Shown: piece after piece, positions 50,594 through 59,835 of the stretch
Numbering within the stretch: the first letter of the stretch is position 1
Layout: each line of letters begins with the position of its first letter
Source: Paenibacillus sp. J31TS4
GTDB taxonomy: Bacteria > Bacillota > Bacilli > Paenibacillales > NBRC-103111
Direction: 5' to 3'
DNA: 64,000 nt
Assembly: GCF_018403265.1 (NCBI RefSeq)
Contig: NZ_BOSI01000004.1
Coordinates: forward strand, 248,001 to 312,000
Program-made: the position numbers and the translations under genes
The notes under the pieces: model-generated
Told to the model about the DNA's origin: nothing
Databases searched by the model: none
Seen by the model: the letters and a program-made list of their open reading frames with translations, nothing else

Positions 50594-50668
50594 GGTATTC
50601 GTCATTTTACAAGATGTCAGGAATGTCCGATGATAAGGGAGGCAACTAGAGAACGGAGGGCGAAGAAG

Positions 50669-51637
50669 TTGAAGAACCGGGTTTGGTGGGGGGCTTTTTT
50701 ATGTTTTCTTGCTGCAGCTTCATGGGGAGCGATGTTTCCTGTCGCCCACGCAGCGTTTGTACATATTGACCCCTTTTACTTTACGATCATCCGCTATGGG
50801 TCAGTTACCCTGCTATTATGTGCGATCCTATTTTGGAGAGAAGGCAAGGAAGCTTTTCGATTGGAAGGAAGAGGGCTTTCCTTGTGGGGGTACGGGACGA
50901 TGGCCTTTACCGTCTATAATCTCTTTATTTTCTGGGGGGAGGACCTGCTAGGCGCACCGGGCGTGATGACGGCCTCCATTATGGAATCGCTCATGCCGAT
51001 GATCTCGATTCTAATTGGATGGATGATTTTCAAGAAACGTCCCCAGCCGTTTACATTGGGATGCGTGCTCGTGTCCTTGATCGGTGCCGTGTTAGTCATC
51101 ACCAAAGGGGATATTGGAGCCTTTCTTGGGGCAGCGGGTCAAGTGTTCCCTTCTACACTTATCTTCATCGCCGTGATTGGCTGGGTCATATACACGATGG
51201 GCGGCAGTAAATATCGCAGCTGGTCGGTTTTGCGCTATTCCACGTTAAGCTGTCTGCTTGGAACGGTGACGGCTGTGGTCATTACCGTTGGCGCAACGCT
51301 GTTTGGCTATTTATCCGTCCCATCGGCAGAAAGCATCCGAGCCGCGGGCCCGCATTTGTTGTTTATGATCCTCTTCCCCGGCATCATTGCCCTGCTTGGC
51401 TGGAACATCGGGGTGAGCATACTATCGCCCTTAAACGCCCTGTTGTTCATTAACTTTGTTCCGGTTACCACCCTTGTCGTCTCCATTTTCCAAGGGAATG
51501 GGATCACCGTCTTTGATCTTCTTGGCACGGTCTTGATCATCATTTCCCTTGTGGCTAATAACATCTCTCTCCGAATGTCACAAAAGGTAGAAGCAAAGCG
51601 GCCGGTTCAAACCCATTTTCGTGAACGCACATCATAG
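50669..51637 (+). CDS. EamA/DMT-family transporter
   Basis: This 322-residue protein has ten membrane helices in two EamA repeats (WWGAFLCFLAAASWGAMFPV and TLIFIAVIGWVIYTMGGSKY). The family exports metabolites such as amino acids or related compounds. I prefer the TTG start at 50669, which is 8 bases after GGAGGG and puts the first helix at the usual place. ATG 50630 is the alternative but has a weak ribosome-binding site. Confidence 0.88.
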   Translation: MKNRVWWGAFLCFLAAASWGAMFPVAHAAFVHIDPFYFTIIRYGSVTLLLCAILFWREGKEAFRLEGRGLSLWGYGTMAFTVYNLFIFWGEDLLGAPGVMTASIMESLMPMISILIGWMIFKKRPQPFTLGCVLVSLIGAVLVITKGDIGAFLGAAGQVFPSTLIFIAVIGWVIYTMGGSKYRSWSVLRYSTLSCLLGTVTAVVITVGATLFGYLSVPSAESIRAAGPHLLFMILFPGIIALLGWNIGVSILSPLNALLFINFVPVTTLVVSIFQGNGITVFDLLGTVLIIISLVANNISLRMSQKVEAKRPVQTHFRERTS

Positions 51638-51672
51638 CCCCAAGCCGGGCTTGTGAAGGATATTAGTAAAAG

Positions 51673-51700
51673 AAGGACCATCCAGCTAAGGATGGTCCTT
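51673..51700. terminator. Terminator between EamA gene and SDR gene
   Basis: AAGGACCATCC and GGATGGTCCTT pair around a 6-base loop. It lies between convergent genes. Confidence 0.85.
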
Positions 51701-51735
51701 GATCAATATCAGAGACAAGCTCCGATTTCTTCCAA

Positions 51736-52473
51736 TTATTGAGCCGTGTAACCACCGTCTACGATCAAGCTATTGCCGGTCATGAAAGACGAATCGTCGC
51801 TAGCCAGGAACAGGACGGCTTTTGCCATTTCTTCCGCTTGGCCGAGTCGTTTCATCGGAGTCATCGCGGTCAAGGCCTGCTTGCTCTCTTCCGGGATAAT
51901 CGGCGTATCAATGAACCCCGGGCACAAGGCATTCACGCGGATATTGTGCTCTGCATATTCAAGTCCGAGCGAACGAGTCAAGTTGACCACGCCGCCTTTC
52001 GCTGCATTGTAGGCGGCCGAACCCGGGGAACCGACCCATCCGTACATGGATGCCGTGTTCACGATCACGCCTCCGCCGGTCCTGAGCATCTCGCGAATCG
52101 CATCTCTTGCCACTAAGAACACGCCATCCAAGTCAACATTGACCGTGTTGCGCCATTCGGAGTACTCCAATTCATGCGAAGGATGAACGCGCCCGATGCC
52201 TGCATTGTTGAAGACGACGTCCACTTTGCCGAAAGCTTCTACCGTTTGTTTGTAGATATTGGCTACTTCTTCTTCGTTCGTAATGTTTGCTTTGACGAAT
52301 AGCGCTTCCGCATTCTTCGCCTTCAGCTCGCTTTCGAACGCCTTTCCTTTTTCTTCGTTCAAATCGACAAGGACCACCTTGGCCCCTTCGGAAACGAATA
52401 AACGAGCCGTAGCCGCGCCGATTCCGGACGCTCCGCCAGTGATCACCGCAACCTTGTTTTGCAGTTTGCCCAT
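51736..52473 (-). CDS. Classical short-chain dehydrogenase/reductase
   Basis: This 245-residue enzyme has TGGASGIGAA (NAD(P) site), NNAG, the active-site Ser (NTASMYG), and YNAAK (YxxxK). D37 after the second strand (LVDLNEEK) suggests NAD(H) preference. The ATG follows AGGAGGA. A divergent TetR gene lies 190 bp upstream and is the likely regulator. Confidence 0.92.
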   Translation of the reverse strand: MGKLQNKVAVITGGASGIGAATARLFVSEGAKVVLVDLNEEKGKAFESELKAKNAEALFVKANITNEEEVANIYKQTVEAFGKVDVVFNNAGIGRVHPSHELEYSEWRNTVNVDLDGVFLVARDAIREMLRTGGGVIVNTASMYGWVGSPGSAAYNAAKGGVVNLTRSLGLEYAEHNIRVNALCPGFIDTPIIPEESKQALTAMTPMKRLGQAEEMAKAVLFLASDDSSFMTGNSLIVDGGYTAQ

Positions 52474-52526
52474 CGTAGGATTCCTCCTCGTATATTATTT
52501 GAAATAGCATTCCACCATCACGTATC

Positions 52527-52556
52527 TTGTGAATAATGGTACTATTCTATTCACAA
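52527..52556. promoter_or_regulatory. Inverted repeat in the SDR-TetR divergent spacer
   Basis: TTGTGAAT (52527-52534) and ATTCACAA (52549-52556) are exact complements. An inner repeat GAATA...TATTC is nested inside. The position between SDR and TetR genes suggests an operator. Confidence 0.65.
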
Positions 52557-52662
52557 TTTCATTGTACCCTTCCCATCGCGGGTAACCAATCATCAAGATA
52601 TTAGGATGTGTCTTAGTAGTAGACATTAGGTGAGATTATGTCTTTTTATCGGAGGTGTTTGC

Positions 52663-53265
52663 ATGGAGAACGTTCAGAACGGCATCACGCAACGGCAGAA
52701 TCGGACAAAGGAACATTTGAAAGCAGCCCTTATTCGCCTCATCAAAGAAACGGGCTACCATGCCGTTACCGTGAAAGACATCGTAGCTTCCGCCGCTTAT
52801 AATCGCAGCACCTTCTATGTCCATTACCGGGATAAGATCGATCTGGCGGAAGATCTAATGAAGTCGATGCTCCAAGGATTAGAAGCTTCCGTCGGGATAG
52901 CATACATTACAGGACAAAAAGTATGGACGGCAAACTTGAACGCGCCTTCCTTCAATATCGTTTCTTATATTTATCGTCACCGCGATTTTTTCGAACTCAT
53001 TAAGTGTGAGGATACGCTGCCTGGGTTACATACGGAATTCCCACAGACCATCCTCAAGATCTACAAGGAACAGTTTGTCTTCGAGACGATTAACAAGATC
53101 CCCGTCAACATGGACTACTTCAAGCTTTATACCGCCTATGGCTTTTATGGGCTTATTCTGAATTGGATCCAAGACGATTTTCGGGAACCCCAAGACGAAT
53201 TTATCCAAAAGGTAATGGAGTTAGCTCAAACACATATCTACTCGTTCAAATATACAGGGAGATAG
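52663..53265 (+). CDS. TetR-family regulator with TetR_C_8-like effector domain
   Basis: This 200-residue regulator has the TetR helix-turn-helix (KEHLKAALIRLIKETGYHAV, TVKDIVASAAYNRSTFYVHY). The C-terminal half resembles DhaS-type (TetR_C_8) domains, with FNIVSYIYRHRDFFELI and YGFYGLILNWI. The start is ATG 52663, six bases after GGAGGT. It is divergent from the SDR gene. Confidence 0.9.
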   Translation: MENVQNGITQRQNRTKEHLKAALIRLIKETGYHAVTVKDIVASAAYNRSTFYVHYRDKIDLAEDLMKSMLQGLEASVGIAYITGQKVWTANLNAPSFNIVSYIYRHRDFFELIKCEDTLPGLHTEFPQTILKIYKEQFVFETINKIPVNMDYFKLYTAYGFYGLILNWIQDDFREPQDEFIQKVMELAQTHIYSFKYTGR

Positions 53266-53281
53266 CGATACATACGTAAAG

Positions 53282-53305
53282 AAGGCAAGCTGCGGCGCTT
53301 GCCTT
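53282..53305 (+). terminator. Terminator of the TetR gene
   Basis: AAGGCAAGC and GCTTGCCTT pair around TGCGGC and are followed by ATCCCTATTTTT. Confidence 0.75.
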
Positions 53306-53356
53306 ATCCCTATTTTTATCCGCGCGAATACCGTTGGTGGATGGCCTTATGCGATC

Positions 53357-53752
53357 CTACATTTGAATCGCCATTAGTCGGTTTCCATCGGGGTCTTCGA
53401 AAATGACGATGTTGTTTTCTAGCACCTCATTGTGGATGACAATGCCGTTTTCCTTAAAAAACTGAAGCGTCTGCCGAATATCGTCTGTTTTGAAAAACAT
53501 CATAGGTTGGGGGCCTGGCGACGCTCCATGGTTGGAATCCAGCAAGATCTCTGTTCCCTCGAGATGCAGCGTATAAACCGTAGACAGTCGCCCCTCCAAG
53601 TAATCATCGTTGAAGGGCAGATCAAACACACGGCAATACCATTCCACCGCTCTTTTCATATCGGAAACATGGATAAATACCGACCCTATTCTTTTTTCAA
53701 GCCTACTTCCCGCCCGAGTGATAGTTCGTACTTCTTTATGCAAACTTTCCAT
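53357..53752 (-). CDS. VOC-superfamily protein (glyoxalase/bleomycin-resistance fold)
   Basis: This 131-residue protein has the VOC fold: RIGSVFIHVSDMKRAVEWYC, VYTLHLEGTEILLDSNHG, PMMFFKTDDIRQTLQFF and the final NIVIFEDPDGNRL with the metal-site Glu. The start is ATG 53752 with a perfect AAGGAGGT. The frame is open upstream to 53905 but is the shadow of the DinB end. Confidence 0.9.
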   Translation of the reverse strand: MESLHKEVRTITRAGSRLEKRIGSVFIHVSDMKRAVEWYCRVFDLPFNDDYLEGRLSTVYTLHLEGTEILLDSNHGASPGPQPMMFFKTDDIRQTLQFFKENGIVIHNEVLENNIVIFEDPDGNRLMAIQM

Positions 53753-53849
53753 GGCAATACCTCCTTGCGACCATTTTCCCTCTTTAATTGGAATGTAAGT
53801 CATTGTATTCGCCACGTTTCCTTTTATTTCCTCCCTCGTCCGCCAGAGC

Positions 53850-54350
53850 TCATAGAGGCGGCGTGGTGACGCCCAGTTGTGCCCAGCCTTCCTTCGAAGG
53901 CCCATAGACGGCGGGGATGGGCAGCCCCGCCTGGCGCATCAGAACGGTAACCTGTCCCCGGTGATGGACAATATGCTTGATCAGGCCCATGAAGATCGTG
54001 GCATTCGATTCCTTTCGGCCAAATGCCGTTTGGATTTGCGCCAGAGAAGCATCCGTCCACTGCTCCTTCAGAGCAGCTTCCACCTGCAGGCTGACCCGTC
54101 GAAAGGTTTCCGCGATTTCTTTCGCAGACGGCACTTCGGCGGAATGGGACACCTTGTCTACCGAGAGTCCGAATTCCGTCAGGTATTCCGGAATATTCGT
54201 GACAAAATGCCACGCAATCCTTCCCAGCGTCCGGCCTTCGGGATAGACCTGCTGCTGCAGCGCCTCATCGGTCAAGCCGTCCAACACTTTCTGGGTTAAG
54301 GCAGCCTCATTTTTCCATTCCGTAATGAACTCGTCAACTGTCGTATACAT
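53850..54350 (-). CDS. DinB-family protein
   Basis: This 166-residue helical protein has the DinB metal-binding histidines: H48 (RIAWHFV) and H126/H130 region (GLIKHIVHHRGQV). DinB proteins are often thiol-dependent metalloenzymes (bacillithiol transferases) or of unknown function. AGGAGGAG precedes the ATG. The VOC gene follows 98 bp downstream, possibly as one unit. Confidence 0.9.
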   Translation of the reverse strand: MYTTVDEFITEWKNEAALTQKVLDGLTDEALQQQVYPEGRTLGRIAWHFVTNIPEYLTEFGLSVDKVSHSAEVPSAKEIAETFRRVSLQVEAALKEQWTDASLAQIQTAFGRKESNATIFMGLIKHIVHHRGQVTVLMRQAGLPIPAVYGPSKEGWAQLGVTTPPL

Positions 54351-54794
54351 CTTCTCATCTCCTCCTCTTTTGTGCTCCTAACGGCGCTATAGGCCGTCCG
54401 TGGAAGGCAGGGCTTCGTGGGCCCTGCTCTAGCCTTTGCCTGTTTGCTGTCCGTTGTATATTGCCCATTTTACCCGTTAATAGTGACAGGTTCTGTCACT
54501 GTCACTAGGTTTTTCTCGCTTTTTTTCTATCAAGATCATCCAGACGCGGTTTGGCATTGTCGGGTAAGTAGCTCCTGAAGAAATTGCCAGTTAAGAGGAC
54601 CTGTATCTCCCACATCCATTCCTATAAACTGGAGACGTAACGGCTTTTCGAGCGAACAAACCTAAGGTGCCCGCTCTCTTAATCTAATTTCCATAAGAGA
54701 GACGGGTCTATCGTGTTCACCTAATAGAAGGCTTATGCTGCCCATCACACCGATTAGCAGCAATATGGAGACTGCCTAAGGAGGATCAAATGCT
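54351..54794. other. 444-bp intergenic region between dinB and an AraC gene
   Basis: There is no convincing open frame here. It holds a GTGACAG/CTGTCAC palindrome (54482-54500) and, near 54540-54790, AT-richer sequence that probably contains the divergent promoters. No RNA gene or riboswitch is recognised. Confidence 0.6.
54482..54508. promoter_or_regulatory. AGTGACAG palindrome with extra half-site
   Basis: AGTGACAG, GTT, CTGTCACT (54482-54500) is a perfect 8-3-8 palindrome, followed at once by a further GTCACTA half-site. It is about 130 bp upstream of dinB. TetR-type repressors often bind TGACA..TGTCA sites, but no adjacent TetR gene explains it. Confidence 0.6.
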
Positions 54795-55811
54795 ATGAAG
54801 ACTCATGCCTCCGACCGTATTAAGATGCCCCTGGGATTTTGGGCAAGCTTACGTCCATTGGGGATTGCGGCCCATGACGTGGCACGTAGAGCAAGACTTC
54901 CGCTTACCATTGTCCAGGAACCGGTCGTGACGACCGCGCAATATTTCGCGATTTGGCAGGCTTATGCCGATCTGATTGGCGAACCGGCCCTAGGCATCGT
55001 CCAGCTCGTGAACGCATTCGAACCAGCCCAGTACCCGCCGCCTGTCTTGGCAACCTACCATGCTCGTGATTACCGCGATGCGCTATACCGAACGGCTCGG
55101 TACAAGACCTTATGTCCCCCCGAAAGCCTACGCATCCACGAAGAAGGGGAGCACTGTATCATTGAAATGGAATGGATGCACACCGAGCAGCCCGGTCCGC
55201 CTATCCTGGCCGGCATTACGCTGGCTTTTCTGGTGGAACTGGGGCGCCGGGGCACAGGGCAACCGGTGACCCCCCAATCGGTCGAATTCATGCACCGGAT
55301 AGGGGATGCGCAGGTCCTTGAAGCCTACTTCGGCTGCCCGATCCGTCTTGAAGCCCCCCATAACCGGTTGACGCTGGATCGAAGAGATCTGGACCGCGCT
55401 TTCGTCTCTTATAACGAAGAGCTGCTGGAGATACTGACCCCTGCTCTAGACCAATCGTTGGATGGCCATCTGCGGAACCGCTCCATGAAGGAGACGGTGC
55501 TGTGGATCTTGAAGCGCAGTCTCTCAGGGGGCTGCCCCGATATTCATGCTGTTGCGAAGGAACTGGGGATGAGCGATCGAACGTTACAGCGCAGGCTGAC
55601 TGACGAGAGCACCAGCTTCAAAAGCTTGTTAACCCAAGCCAGGCAGGAGCAGGCACGAGCTTACTTGGCGGACGCCTCGCTTGATATTAAAGAAGTGGCT
55701 TTCTTGCTTGGATATGAAGATCAAAACTCTTTTTACCGTGCTTTTCGTATGTGGGAAGGCGAGACTCCTACCAATTGGCGGCATCAATATGGAGAGACCA
55801 CTTCGCATTGA
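54795..55811 (+). CDS. AraC-family regulator with arabinose-binding-like N-terminal domain
   Basis: This 338-residue protein is of the OruR/ArgR-like AraC type: an N-terminal Arabinose_bd domain (LGIAAHDVARRARLPLTIV, AQYFAIWQAYADLIGEPALG) and a C-terminal pair of helix-turn-helices (PDIHAVAKELGMSDRTLQRR and DIKEVAFLLGYEDQNSFYRA). AAGGAGG lies just upstream. It precedes an SDR gene in the same direction by 175 bp and probably controls it. Confidence 0.9.
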   Translation: MKTHASDRIKMPLGFWASLRPLGIAAHDVARRARLPLTIVQEPVVTTAQYFAIWQAYADLIGEPALGIVQLVNAFEPAQYPPPVLATYHARDYRDALYRTARYKTLCPPESLRIHEEGEHCIIEMEWMHTEQPGPPILAGITLAFLVELGRRGTGQPVTPQSVEFMHRIGDAQVLEAYFGCPIRLEAPHNRLTLDRRDLDRAFVSYNEELLEILTPALDQSLDGHLRNRSMKETVLWILKRSLSGGCPDIHAVAKELGMSDRTLQRRLTDESTSFKSLLTQARQEQARAYLADASLDIKEVAFLLGYEDQNSFYRAFRMWEGETPTNWRHQYGETTSH

Positions 55812-55986
55812 GGAATGGATAAGCATGCCTACCATCCCATTGTGAGCTGGGAGTGTACCCCTTCGTTGGCGTGTTAAGCAAGAACTTTGGCGCCGTGTAC
55901 TAGTTACTGGACCATGCAGACAGAGTAAGATAAGCACTACCCGGAGCACTACAAGGGGAATGCTTGGATAGAAGGGGACCTGTCTG

Positions 55987-56781
55987 ATGGAGATGGACTT
56001 AAAGAATAAAACAGCACTAGTTACAGGATCAACGAAGGGCATTGGCCGGGCGATTGCGATTGAGCTTGCTAGAGAAGGGGTCAACGTCCTGATCAATGGC
56101 CGGAACTACGAAGAGGTTGAACGAACGGTAGATCAAATCAAAACCGATTTCCCGGCTACCTCTCCTCAGAATGCGACGGCTGACCTTGTGGATAGTCAAC
56201 AAAGAGAAGCGTTGTTTGCAAACTTTCCAGAGGTCGACATTGTTATCAACAATGTAGGCAAGTATGAGATTATGCAGTATGACGACGTTAGCGATGAAAT
56301 ATGGGAAACCTATTTCCGTACCAATGTGCTGGCTGCCAATGGATTGTGCAAATTTTATCTACCCAAACTGCTGAAGAAGGACTATGGCCGAATCATCTTC
56401 ATCGCGAGTGAAGAAGCCGTCATGCCCTCTGGACTGATGCCTCAGTACGGCATGACCAAATCTATGCTGCTGTCTTTATCCAAAAGCTTATCCAAACTCA
56501 CAAAAGGAACCGAGGTTACCGTCAATACAATCATGCCAGGACCCACACTTTCTGAAAATGTGCAGCAAATTATCGAGGGGATGTATCCTGACGAAAAGAT
56601 GGCGTTTTCCGAAAAAGAGAAGAGCTTTGTGACAGCGAACCTGCCTCATTCAGAAATTGAGCGATTTATTAGACCGAGTGAAATAGGCAGACTGGCTGCA
56701 TTTGTATGCAGCCCTTATGCATCGGCATTGAAAGGCTCTCCCATCCGAATGGATGGAGGCTTGGTGCCGACGATTTTTTAA
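55987..56781 (+). CDS. Short-chain dehydrogenase/reductase
   Basis: This 264-residue SDR has TGSTKGIGRA (cofactor site), INGRN (Arg suggests NADP(H)), NNVG, active-site IASEEAV and YGMTK (YxxxK). It ends RMDGGLVPTIF, a typical SDR C-terminus. AAGGGGA lies 9 bases before ATG 55987. It is likely paired with the upstream AraC regulator. The active-site Ser region (IASEEA) is typical of a subset of this family. Confidence 0.9.
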   Translation: MEMDLKNKTALVTGSTKGIGRAIAIELAREGVNVLINGRNYEEVERTVDQIKTDFPATSPQNATADLVDSQQREALFANFPEVDIVINNVGKYEIMQYDDVSDEIWETYFRTNVLAANGLCKFYLPKLLKKDYGRIIFIASEEAVMPSGLMPQYGMTKSMLLSLSKSLSKLTKGTEVTVNTIMPGPTLSENVQQIIEGMYPDEKMAFSEKEKSFVTANLPHSEIERFIRPSEIGRLAAFVCSPYASALKGSPIRMDGGLVPTIF

Positions 56782-56847
56782 TCATCAGCTACACAAAGCC
56801 CAGAGTGCGGGTCATCGACTGGCCCGAATCCGGTAAGGATTAGATAG

Positions 56848-56870
56848 CCCCCTAAACTTGGTTTAGGGGG
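56848..56870. terminator. Bidirectional terminator
   Basis: CCCCCTAAAC and GTTTAGGGGG pair around TTG. It lies between the convergent SDR and ECF41 sigma genes. Confidence 0.8.
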
Positions 56871-56915
56871 TTATGGTGATTTCCGCATCCAAGTCCGGAT
56901 TCATTCCCTCCGTAA

Positions 56916-57779
56916 CTATACATGTCGTAGTTTATCGGGATTTGCTACGGCATAGATCGCTTGAATTTGATTGTTTTTAAAAGCAAATGAGTAGATATAC
57001 TGAATGTTCTCATCCGTTTTAACACGAACCCCTGGCAGCCCGTTTACGATAAAGAACGAACTAGCATACTTCCCTTCATACATTCTGAGCAGATTTTGAA
57101 GCAACTGGATGACTTTATCAAAGCCAACGATAGGAATTTGCGCAGCTATTACTTTGCCTCCGCCGTCTGAATAGAAAACGACATTTTCACTGACCAGCTC
57201 AAGCAGTTTGCTCGTATTTCCTTGTAATAAAGAGTCCACAAACTCCTTTATATGCCTCTCTGCCGTGGAGACCGAAGGGAGCTGGTCGGGATCGAAATGA
57301 ATGCCTTTTTTCGCTCGATGATAGATTTGGCGGCAATTTGCACTGCTTTTTCCGACCATTTCCGCTACTTCCTCATACGAATAATGAAAAATCTCACGGA
57401 GCAGGAATACGGCCCTTTCTACAGCGTTTAATTGCTGCAAAAGCAAAAGGTACGCTGTAGAAATAGACTCGCGCTGCAAATACGCATCGGACGGATCTCC
57501 TTCCAGAGCCTGTTTCTCGATCAGGGGCTCTGGAAGCCAAGGTCCCACGTACTGTTCGCGTTTCTTGGCCGACGAACGGAGAAGATCTAGACACCGGTTC
57601 GTGACGATTTTGTATAAAAATGCTCTCTCATTGTGAATCGCAGCGGAGTCGGGCAGCTGTTCATAGGCAAGAAAGGCTTCTTGGACAATGTCTTCTGCAT
57701 CCATAACACTCCCCAGCATCCGATAGGCCAATGAAAAGAGAGGGGTTTTATACAACTTATACAATGTTTCTATGCTCAT
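56916..57779 (-). CDS. ECF41-type sigma factor (SigJ-like, SnoaL C-terminal domain)
   Basis: This 287-residue sigma factor has region 2 (LFSLAYRMLGSVMDAEDIVQ), region 4 (YSYEEVAEMVGKSSANCRQI) and a C-terminal SnoaL-like domain. The ECF41 marks WLPEPL and DGGGK are both present. In ECF41 the fused C-terminal part replaces a separate anti-sigma factor. The likely start is ATG 57779; ATG 57806 is an alternative. It overlaps the FAD oxidoreductase gene by 23 bases, matching the usual ECF41 pairing with an oxidoreductase. Confidence 0.9.
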   Translation of the reverse strand: MSIETLYKLYKTPLFSLAYRMLGSVMDAEDIVQEAFLAYEQLPDSAAIHNERAFLYKIVTNRCLDLLRSSAKKREQYVGPWLPEPLIEKQALEGDPSDAYLQRESISTAYLLLLQQLNAVERAVFLLREIFHYSYEEVAEMVGKSSANCRQIYHRAKKGIHFDPDQLPSVSTAERHIKEFVDSLLQGNTSKLLELVSENVVFYSDGGGKVIAAQIPIVGFDKVIQLLQNLLRMYEGKYASSFFIVNGLPGVRVKTDENIQYIYSFAFKNNQIQAIYAVANPDKLRHV

Positions 57780-59058
57780 AATAGGGTCTTCTCTCCATTT
57801 CTTCATGCGAGAGGATATGCTGGACAGCTCTTTTGGCGCTTGCTGTGGCAGCATCAACCAGCAATTCCCCGTGTGAAGCCCACTCTCCTGCTACATACAA
57901 CCCTTTAATTTCCGGGACAGCGGGCCCTGGATTCTCTTCGCGCTGCAGATGCATGAAATCATGGCAAACCGTAATCTTGGGAAGGTATTGTTTGACCACT
58001 AATTCGTCCCGCCAACCGGGCTGTACCAAATCCAAGGTTTGTTCCAGGTCTTGCAAATCCTTTTCTGAATTCGTCTCCCTTCCTTGATACTTGATCACAC
58101 ATACGACCTGTGCCCCATCTTCGCTAAGATAAGCGGCGCGCGATTGATTGGAGAGAAAAACAGGTTGATCGATTCCATAGACAAATTGTTGTTTCGGTTT
58201 GGGAAGCCGGCGCAATGCTACATCCAAACAAGCTGCCGTGACTTCCATCGCCTGTTCTTTCCACGTATGAAGAGCGGTTGCTTCTGCACGGGGCACCAAC
58301 TGGTAAGCGACCGATGGCGGAGTGGTGACGACGATATGGCTCGCCTTTACTTTCGTTCCGTCTTCACAAAGGACTTGTTGGACTTTTCCGTCCTGATGCT
58401 CAATACAATGGACATGGCTCTTGGTTAAAAAGCGCACTCCGTATTCCGATGCTTTTTCCCTTAACTCATCGACCAATGCGCCCCAGCCCCGATCCAGATA
58501 CAAAACACCTTGCAGGGAGTTTTGAAGCTGCTTTAAAACCGGACCGGCAGCTTGTAAGTCGGGCGCCGCCACATAACTTGCCGTTCGCAGCAGGGAGTAA
58601 AATAAATTTCGAACCATCGGATCCCGCAAATTTGCTTCGATCCATTCGCGGAGACTGATCTGATCGTATTGGTGAGTATCCAGTTTTCCTAATTTCGTAA
58701 GCCACGCGGCTACCTCCAGTTTCCCTTTCCAGGATAAGAGAGGGGTGGTGAATAAGGATTTCACTCCCATAGGCAGAGTGCTTAATTTTCCTTTCCAAAT
58801 CCCATATCCATCGATGGAAGGTTGGTTTCCTTGTAGACGCAAGCCTAATTCACGGAATGTAGCAAGGGCATCCCCACTATACAAGGCATGCCCTCCCAAG
58901 CTGAAGTAAACCCCTTTTTTCTTATTCGTAATAGCTCGCCCGCCTAAGCGCTCCTGTTTTTCAATGAGGATCGCTTGTTTGCCTGCCTTTGCTGCATAGA
59001 TCGCAGCTGTTAAACCAGCGATTCCCCCGCCGACAATGGCCACATCGTATTGTTCCAT
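57757..59058 (-). CDS. FAD-dependent amine-oxidase/phytoene-desaturase-like oxidoreductase
   Basis: This 433-residue protein has the FAD Rossmann motif VAIVGGGIAGLTAAIYAAKAG at the start (split: VAIVGGGIAGLTAAIYA, AKAG) and GGRAITNKKKG. Its C-terminal FAD site is GLYVAGEWASHGELLVDAAT. The architecture fits protoporphyrinogen-oxidase or carotenoid-desaturase relatives. The start is ATG 59058, 9 bases after GGAAGGG. It is translationally linked to the downstream ECF41 sigma gene and is a likely member of its regulon. Confidence 0.88.
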   Translation of the reverse strand: MEQYDVAIVGGGIAGLTAAIYAAKAGKQAILIEKQERLGGRAITNKKKGVYFSLGGHALYSGDALATFRELGLRLQGNQPSIDGYGIWKGKLSTLPMGVKSLFTTPLLSWKGKLEVAAWLTKLGKLDTHQYDQISLREWIEANLRDPMVRNLFYSLLRTASYVAAPDLQAAGPVLKQLQNSLQGVLYLDRGWGALVDELREKASEYGVRFLTKSHVHCIEHQDGKVQQVLCEDGTKVKASHIVVTTPPSVAYQLVPRAEATALHTWKEQAMEVTAACLDVALRRLPKPKQQFVYGIDQPVFLSNQSRAAYLSEDGAQVVCVIKYQGRETNSEKDLQDLEQTLDLVQPGWRDELVVKQYLPKITVCHDFMHLQREENPGPAVPEIKGLYVAGEWASHGELLVDAATASAKRAVQHILSHEEMERRPYYEHRNIV

Positions 59059-59128
59059 TCGACTCATCCCTTCCGTTTGTTGTACCAGTATGACGGGGAG
59101 GGGGAGCGGTTTGTGACAAGGAAGGCCC

Positions 59129-59824
59129 TCATTGAACAAAAAACAAAACCGTGCCATAGTACTTCATAAATCGTTTATAATCGGCGTTTCCTGTTAAGAC
59201 AACGATGGTCGGATACGCATTCACTTTCCGCTGGATTAACGCGGCCAGTAGCTCCCTCTGGACGATGCAAGAGAATTTGCCTTCTTCGTACTGAATAAGA
59301 AGCGGCGGGAGAGAGGCTGGCTGATCCTCCCGTTCCTCTGCGTAACCGCCTCCGCTCTCTAGTCGCTCACGCTCAATGAGACGCAGCGGAAACTTCACGA
59401 CGCCAAAATAGTGACGATCGTCGTTCCGGAAGTCATCTACGAGAGGAGCGGCTTCGGGGGTAAAGAGCAGATAGCAGTGCATCCATTCTTCGAGCATCCC
59501 GGCATCCGCGTATTGGACCGCAGAGGCGACCGTCGGCGAATAGGTTAACCGGCTGTCCTCGTGTTTTTTCGAATAAATGATTTTCTTGATGGAGTCCAGG
59601 GACAGACAATATTCGTCCGCTAGCTCCGAGACCGTCCGGCCATAAGCGTATTTGTTGCGAATCATGAGGTTGCGCTTCTGCAGCTGCTCCCGGTACCCGG
59701 ACGATTCGCCCCAAGCCTTTCTATCCTCTCCCGAAGGAATATACAGCAGTTTTCCGGCCGCATACTTCTGAAGCTCTTTCAGCAGTTCCTCCGGCAGGAT
59801 ATCACGAGCATTTTCATAGTTCAT
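59129..59824 (-). CDS. CD3324-family HTH protein
   Basis: This 231-residue protein begins with the CD3324/Mor-like pattern: ARDILPEELLKELQKYAAGK, LYIPSGEDRKAWGESSGYRE and an HTH at YGRTVSELADEYCLSLDSIK. The C-terminal ~120 residues (HCYLLFTPEAAPLVDDFRND, VVKFPLRLI, VVLTGNADYKRF) are an added domain not seen in short members. A DNA-binding role is likely. It starts 11 bp after the APH-fold gene. Confidence 0.75.
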   Translation of the reverse strand: MNYENARDILPEELLKELQKYAAGKLLYIPSGEDRKAWGESSGYREQLQKRNLMIRNKYAYGRTVSELADEYCLSLDSIKKIIYSKKHEDSRLTYSPTVASAVQYADAGMLEEWMHCYLLFTPEAAPLVDDFRNDDRHYFGVVKFPLRLIERERLESGGGYAEEREDQPASLPPLLIQYEEGKFSCIVQRELLAALIQRKVNAYPTIVVLTGNADYKRFMKYYGTVLFFVQ

Positions 59825-59835
59825 CGAATCACCAT

